DNA of 34,636 nucleotides from Elysia marginata. Its lineage: Eukaryota > Mollusca > Gastropoda > Plakobranchidae. Within the stretch, counting starts at the first letter, position 1, and each line of letters opens with the position of its first letter. This document shows, piece after piece, positions 28,691-34,636 of the stretch. The notes under the pieces are model-generated. The model saw only the letters and a program-made list of their open reading frames with translations. It did no database searches and had not been told where the DNA came from. Position numbers and translations under genes: made by a program. The DNA lies in NCBI GenBank assembly GCA_019649035.1, contig BMAT01006761.1, positions 211,285 to 245,920 on the forward strand, given 5' to 3'.

Positions 28691-30566
28691 AGGCTAAGAT
28701 TACCGTTGCAAGCATAAAAGATGACACACATGATAAATTTTAGTAAGCCCTACATGTTTAAAATTCAATACTGTATGATTTTAACTCGCCAGTCTAAGTG
28801 AGCATAACTATTAGATTATGCGGCACATTTTTTTTTATTTGTATGGGGGCCTATGATAAATGAGAAGTTATTGATGGCTTAGAACACTGCTGGAATATCT
28901 TGGTTTTGCATCATCAAGACATTCTCATTCAGGGCAGTAGGATAATATTATAATTTAATGTCTACTGCCCAACGGTCATATTTTGTTTGTTCTCAAACAT
29001 GTAAATCTAGTAAGATACTCTCATACTGCTGAGGAAACGCGTCATTCACTGTTCTATTCTTTTACAATTACATTACAGCTTGCGTACCAGTATTAAATCA
29101 TAAAAAGGGAAACTACTTTAATAAAATAATTTTTACTTATGTGTTAAAAATTTAATGTATTTTTAGGGCTGTTATAGCTTAGCTTACATATTTTTGAAAT
29201 TTCAATAACAGCTAATATAATTATTTTTAACAAAATCATGTCGTTGACTATACTCCTCCGATTGCAAGACGGAATGCATGACTCATTGTACAAAGGAAAG
29301 GCTGAAGTGTGTGTGTGTGGGTGCTACAATCCACTAACAACGATTAAGTTCTGCAATACACGAGGATTTGCACGAGAGAAAATTGAATTATTCTTAGAAT
29401 TTGCACATTTCTTTGTGAGGGTCAGTGTGCCTTGCCGAATGGCCCCGTTCGACAACTTGATTTGATTTTCAAGTGCTTACAGTAGGTGCACACTGTCTTA
29501 TAAACTGAAGATAATTTTACGACTTACTCTGTGTTAAATAGACAATGGTCAACGAAGAGGGAAGCAGCTGCTTCAGCCGTGAAACCTTGTGTTGAAGAGA
29601 AAACCTTTTCTGTCTATCTTTACTTCAAGCTAAGTAAAAGCCAAAGCGCTTCTTTACTCCCGTTTTTCGTAAAAAAAAAACGTATCAGACTTACTTTTAT
29701 ATGTACACACTTGCAGAAAAGATTTTTGTTCAATTGTTTAAACAACACTTCCATCGTCTCGAAAACTAGCCTTTTCCCTATATTATCCAACCTTGCCGCA
29801 CCGTGGTTGACCTTATCTCCAATTCTGGAGTGAATTACTGGATTGACAGGTCAATAAGGGCCGAGCAGCGCTGGCATGAAAGGGGGCGTTGTTCATTTTG
29901 ATGCCCCGTGTCAGTCAAATTAAATTGGGAGTATACCACAAGTGTCAACACAGCCAACCTGCTATGAATAATCCTTAACTCTGCGGTGGAAACGCTGAAT
30001 AATATGCCTACGATGCGTAATACTGACTATAGTTTCGATCCTGAGCTGTTTCACACTAGATCTAACTACTCGACGAAATACATGTATCTTCGTATTTATG
30101 GTAATTTCCCAGTACAAATAGGATCTTCAGCGTTCTCGCAAATGTCTGCAACACGATTTTGATACCAAATCTAGTAATTCATTTCACTTTTTTGGTTAAC
30201 ATTTTCCCAGTCCACTGTGCTTTTCTTTGGTTCATTTTTCGTGAAATGACAGCTTGTACATTTAAAGTTCCAAAAAGTAATAACCTTACACCCCTGAAAA
30301 AAAAGACGTTTAAAAATATGACTAGCCTTTTGTTTAATAATCTTATAAGTTCCTTTCCCACTTTATCAATTGCTAAAATCTTTAAAAAAGAAACTAAAAC
30401 TAGCAACAAACTTTGATTCTAGAAACGTAGGAGTCAAGATGCTAAAAGAATGGTACACCTGGCAAAAGTATTGTAAAACTTCAATGAAGAAAATAAAAAA
30501 GTAAGGCGTCCACCGTGGAAAAAAAAGATCATAATCAGAGCCAACTCTTAGACTGTCATTGGTTAG

Positions 30567-30789
30567 GTTTTGTGGTCCCGTCCATTTGGCATTGACAAAA
30601 ACGAAGAGATTCGCGACAGTTTTGGCAGATCTTACGTCCTTTAAACTTCTGGCTTGTCAAACTAAGCTCATAGACTGTATTTATAAATATAAATTAGATC
30701 TGATTCTAGATTAGGTCCATGGATCTTTTCAACTACTCGTATTTTTTGCCTTCATTTCGCCCACGGCCAAATGGACGGGACCACGAAAC
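30567..30789. mobile_element. MITE-like element with 24-bp inverted terminal repeats
   Basis: Arms 30567-30590 and 30766-30789 are reverse complements at 23 of 24 positions (core gtggtcccgtccatttggc) and enclose 175 bases of AT-rich noncoding sequence. No target duplication is evident at the arm ends, so either the ends have decayed or this is not a complete transposon. Confidence 0.6.
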
Positions 30790-30967
30790 TGAATCAGTGC
30801 CGTAGGAGCACAGAGCTATAGAATTACAATTGAAATAAACAGACAAGTGGCGTGCGACAAATGTGTGGGTCTTCTGACTGCAGATAGTTTAGTTAGTTCA
30901 AAGTACCCAAATCTTGAATCAAGGCAAACTTGTATTTATACGGAGTTACTGGCCGCACACAACATGC

Positions 30968-31223
30968 TTTGATTGATTGATTGGAGGATATTTTTACAAG
31001 CCCAATTCCACTTAAAAGGTGCTCTCAGGGCTTGGGTACCAATGACAATGTACGGGCTGCCACCCAGAGATTAGCGGGGAAACCATGACTTAACCTCATC
31101 CGGTCACATTATACTGACACCGACCCAACCAGTAGGGGCCCGGACTGAGCTCGGCTGAGGCTCGAACCCGCGACCTATGGGCCACGGATCGAGGCCACTA
31201 CCAACTGGGTTATCTAGGCCCCC
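30968..31223 (-). mobile_element. tRNA-derived SINE with perfect 12-bp target-site duplication
   Basis: Read on the minus strand, the element starts with a tRNA-like head. An A box taacccagttgg lies at 31212-31201 and a B box ggttcgagcct at 31168-31158. An unrelated body follows, and the 3' tail is made of CAAT repeats (30970-30982). The 12-base direct repeat cacacaacatgc flanks it exactly at 30956-30967 and 31224-31235. The B box also fits the internal RNA polymerase III promoter consensus. Confidence 0.9.
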
Positions 31224-32730
31224 CACACAACATGCAGCGTTATTATTAGCAAAATACATCACTGATACTATTGAGGGAAACAGAAGGGGAAAAGGGCTAG
31301 GAAAAATCAAACACATGTCGTTACTTGATAAGAGAGGGCTAGCTAGAAGGAGGGACGTAGAACAGGAGAGACGGTGAGAAAGAAAGAAGAACGATACAGA
31401 GGAAGAAAACATAAAAAATTATATGGGTATAGATAGGGAAGAAATAAAAAGTACGATAATTAAAAGCTAATCCACAACACATAAACAGTGAATCAGAAAG
31501 AAGGAAAGGGAAAACAAAGGGCTGGGAGGGAGAAAATTTTAATTGGAATTGGAGAAATAGAAACTCGGGCGCTGTAAAGGGAGAGCTGTAAAAACATGAA
31601 TAAAGAATAAACTATACATTTTAAAATATTATATTTTTCGCAATTATCAACTTTATCAATGGTACTATTCTTCTTGCTGTTTGGGGCTATGGAGTTATTA
31701 ACATTTCTTCACTAGGATCTACCATTACGATAACTATCTTGTTCTGTTTTTGTTTTGCGTTTATTGTCATTGTCAATAATTAATATAGTGATGATGAAAG
31801 GGGAGATGATAGAAAAGTTGATATTGTTAAACCAGTTATTTCCTATAACACCGTAAACAAATGCAAAATAAAAAAGACCGACAAGGAACAGAACAAAAAA
31901 TAATTCTCAGAAAATTGGTCGCATCTCGGGTTTGACAACCAGGCCTGCCTCAGCTACGAACAGACCCTTGAAAAACAACACCACGAACATGCCAGCAAGA
32001 AATAACAATAGAAGACGCAGCAAAATATGACACACAGGCAAAGAAATGAAACTAGTGGTGTCTTCTTTTATTGTAAATGAATAATTAAAGTACAAATAAT
32101 CATTGCAACGCTTTGACGATCCTCAGAAACGTATGTGCATGGAACATCAATAAGTTACGCGACTGATAGCTCTACGAGGAACATAAACTGCGATTTTAAA
32201 CTTTAAAAAACCTTGGCTGTAAGAGCTGAATCCCGGCTAATTTACAAACACATTTGCAGTTTTATGCCGGCTCAAAAGCGTAAAGGGCGCGAGCAGGTGT
32301 TGTGAAATATGTAGTGTTATACAGCTGCGTTTATTGTATTTTTTTCTGTTCTTCTTGCTTTATATACTGTAGTTGGAATTTGCTAGCAACTTAAGGCGTT
32401 GTATAACTACGACAAACATGTAAAACACAACATTCCAGTAGCAGTTTCAAAACAAGAGCTACTCCAAACAAGCGAACAATATCGCTTCAATGGAACACAC
32501 ACTATTCGAGTTAATCCGCTAATCTAAAGCCATACGAGTCAGTTAATCTTCGGCAGCAGTAGAAAGTTTGCTGTGCTTAACACTGTATCCTACGTCATGC
32601 GACCATCAAATTTAACATTGAACCACATATCACTGTTTTATGCAGTCAACTCTGCTTAAGTCGAAGTTAAAGTCGATTTTCAGTTAACTTGGTTTTCAGA
32701 GAGTGAGAGGGGGAGACAAAGGGAGAGACA

Positions 32731-32845
32731 TGGAGAAAGAGGCAGCGAGAGAGATAAAGATTATTATGAAAGGGTACATGGGCGTAAAGTTGTCAATGCA
32801 GGAAAACAGAGATTCAAGTATAATTAGTATAAGTATTATTATTTT
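32731..32845 (+). repeat. Copy A of a diverged 115-bp direct repeat
   Basis: Matches 33488-33603 over its length: a purine-rich ggagaaagaggca(g/a)cgag start and a shared end gattcaagtataattagtat. Small indels separate the copies. Confidence 0.9.
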
Positions 32846-33487
32846 TATTAGTTATATGTAAGGACTTGCACATAACTCAATTTTTTTTTTTTTTTACAAA
32901 AGTCGATGTGCATGATTTTGTCGCGGCCTGAAGATCGACTTTAACAGAGCCGACAATATTAAAGACTTCTTGACGCTGCATGCCGTCGTGTGTTGTGACA
33001 TTAATAGAGGCAAAAGCTAGATTGACTCTATCTCTTGGAGTTCAACAACAAAAAAAATAAAGCCATTATCCTAATTCGCCACAAACTCCAATTTCGAAAA
33101 CCACTGGTTTCATGCACTTTTAATTTCAACCAGCAGAGCCTTGCACAACAGCCCATTCCTACGATATCTACTCAGCCATTAACTAATCTTAAAAGCCACG
33201 AGTGTTGAAGGAGAGAGAGAGTAAAAAGTAAAACTTACCACCCATTCAGCTCGCTTTTTGCTCTTATTCTAAGCACATGAGCCAGGGACAAAACATCAAA
33301 GAGATACATTCTCAGTCGGAAACAGGGAGCATTATTATCATTCTCAGGAAGTGAACACAAAAGAGAAAAGATCACAGACGGAAAACACGATAGAAGAAAA
33401 CTAACCACTTAGGTTGAAAACAGAAGAGAGATAAATAGCGAGAGAGAAAAATAGAGAGAGATGGGAGACAGAGGGAAAAGACAGAGA

Positions 33488-33603
33488 GGGAGAAAGAGGC
33501 AACGAGAAAGATAAAGATTTTGATGAGAGGGCACATAGGCGTTAAGTCGTCAAGACAGGAAAAACAGAGATTCAAGTATAATTAGTATAAGTAATATTAT
33601 TTC
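33488..33603 (+). repeat. Copy B of a diverged 115-bp direct repeat
   Basis: Second copy, about 757 bases right of copy A and in the same orientation. Confidence 0.9.
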
Positions 33604-34215
33604 ACTTTTTTTTCATACAATTATGAAATTTGCATTACCACACTCACATAATATATATAAAAATCTGACTAAACAGGAATAAGTGTAGGTATTACGTTGA
33701 AAAAAGTCAGAAATTGCTACATCAAATATATGAAGATGTCTATTTCATAAAAAGAGGCTATTTTATTAAGTCCTGAGAAAAGCTACAAATATTTCACGGT
33801 TTTCAGAAAAATATACAACATACTTGATCATATGATTTCAATTGTTGGAGAAAAACACTAATTTCAGATAAGCAAAATACACATACACAAAAAACCAACA
33901 AGAGACGGGCACAAATTAGGTCGACAAACTGGACTAAGAAACAAAAAACCCAACACACCACTTTAAGAGGGACGTTGCCGTTTTATAACAGAGAGTAATA
34001 TCACACCAGTCTTTTCTGCACAGTAGTTTTGGCAAGGGCAGCCAGTTAAGTTACACACTCTATGAATGAAAGAACAGAAGAAGCAAAGAAACAAGAGAGA
34101 GAAGAAACACTTAGCAACTCCTAACGTGGCAGCGAAACTGCTGGTGTCCCAGCACTGTGTTTGCTCACCAGGTTTAAACACACGGAGGACACGCCAAGAA
34201 AGCAGACTGGCATTT

Positions 34216-34490
34216 GTGAGAAACGAAAGGTAGAGATGAAATCGAGAGTGCACTGGATGACTTGCGAGTTAAACACACAAGAAAATTGAGAGTCAGTACA
34301 TCGTAGATTTGAAGATCTTGATATTACACTAATTTACTAAGAAGCAGGAAGGCATTGTTTTGGTGAGAAACGAATTCAAAGGTAAAGATGGAATCGAGAG
34401 TGCATGACTTGCGAGTTAAACACAAAAGAAAACCAAGGGTCGGTATGTAAATCGAAAATTAAGAGTTCTTAATATTACATATATTTACGA
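34216..34490 (+). repeat. Diverged tandem duplication, two units of about 125 bp
   Basis: Unit 1 (34216-34340) and unit 2 (34363-34490) share gtgagaaacga, then atcgagagtgca, tgacttgcgagttaaacaca and atattaca...atttac in the same order, with indels. Confidence 0.88.
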
Positions 34491-34539
34491 ATTAAACTGT
34501 AATTATAATAAATTAAATTATATATTCGATATGCGACTG

Positions 34540-34636
34540 AATGTTTGTATGTAAAGCGCCTAGAACTAACTGCTGTTGAAATATGCGCCCCATAAATAGT
34601 CGTTTTTACTATTTCTATTATTATTATTATTATTAT
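34540..34636 (+). repeat. (ATT)n-tailed dispersed repeat 3' end (cut by window end)
   Basis: The segment runs gtaaagcgcctagaacta ... gcgccccataaatagtcgtt and ends in (ATT)n at the window edge. The motif matches the reverse complement of the 28.6-kb copy at 17 of 20 positions. Confidence 0.6.

Larger units (their letters stand above)
27666..30955. other. Upstream region, no gene seen
   Basis: AT-rich, with the (ATA)n-tailed repeat at 28509-28690 and the inverted-repeat element at 30567-30789. Open frames of up to 100 codons (for example 29531-29833) have no recognisable domain. Confidence 0.6.
31236..34600. other. Right-end region, no gene seen
   Basis: Contains purine-rich stretches, a diverged duplication (32731-32845 with 33488-33603) and a tandem duplication (34216-34490). 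No exon recognised. Confidence 0.6.

Noticed and set aside
29531..29833. Plus-strand 100-codon open frame
   Set aside because: No recognised motif, low-complexity hydrophobic/basic text and no neighbouring exon.
31158..31212. A functional tRNA gene at the A/B box matches
   Set aside because: No convincing acceptor stem closure, and the match lies inside a larger element with target duplications, so it is a SINE head.
33963..34253. Minus-strand frame considered as an upstream PDZ exon
   Set aside because: Lacks the PDZ carboxylate-binding loop pattern (xGFx) and the WGF..GG start; no acceptable splice pair.

Overview
The window looks like animal nuclear DNA: AT-rich, intron-dense, with GT..AG introns, microsatellites and short retroelement fragments. 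It carries the 3' two thirds of one muscle-type gene on the minus strand, a Zasp/Enigma-family (PDZ and LIM domain) protein. The three C-terminal LIM domains most resemble arthropod and lophotrochozoan Zasp52/ALP-1. Together with the tRNA-derived SINEs and (ATT)n-tailed repeats, this makes a lophotrochozoan invertebrate, perhaps a mollusc, my best guess. The species assignment is inference.

Gene layout, read right to left: twelve coding exons can be joined from about 23583 down to the stop codon at 4032-4034. All eleven introns have GT donors and AG acceptors and every phase joins, giving a 550-residue model. Exon 1 (23537-23583) is a candidate start exon. Exons 2-3 encode a low-complexity Gly/Ser/Asn linker. 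Exon 4 carries a Ser-Phe-Lys motif of the DUF4749 type, exon 5 the ZM (Zasp-like) motif, and exon 6 a proline run and a second Ser-Phe-Lys motif. Exon 7 is a 35-bp microexon and exon 8 a Pro/Ala linker that starts LIM1. Exons 9-12 complete LIM1, LIM2 and LIM3. No PDZ domain was found. It is either further upstream (beyond 34636) or absent from the isoform starting at exon 1.

Non-genic regions: 1-4031 is the 3' UTR and downstream flank. The large last intron (4110-8888) holds a 5'-truncated LINE tail with an apparent 9-bp target duplication and two minisatellites. Intron 8 (10665-14839) holds faint decayed coding sequence. Intron 2 (21093-22004) holds a long GAT/GCT trinucleotide tract. The 11 kb right of 23584 contains no convincing exon. 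It carries two tRNA-derived SINE-type elements (one with a perfect 12-bp target duplication), a MITE-like inverted repeat pair, microsatellites and two pairs of diverged duplications.

I did not find an undescribed biological system. The points of most interest are the gene's modular exon phases, its likely PDZ-less internal start, and well-delimited repeat insertions.
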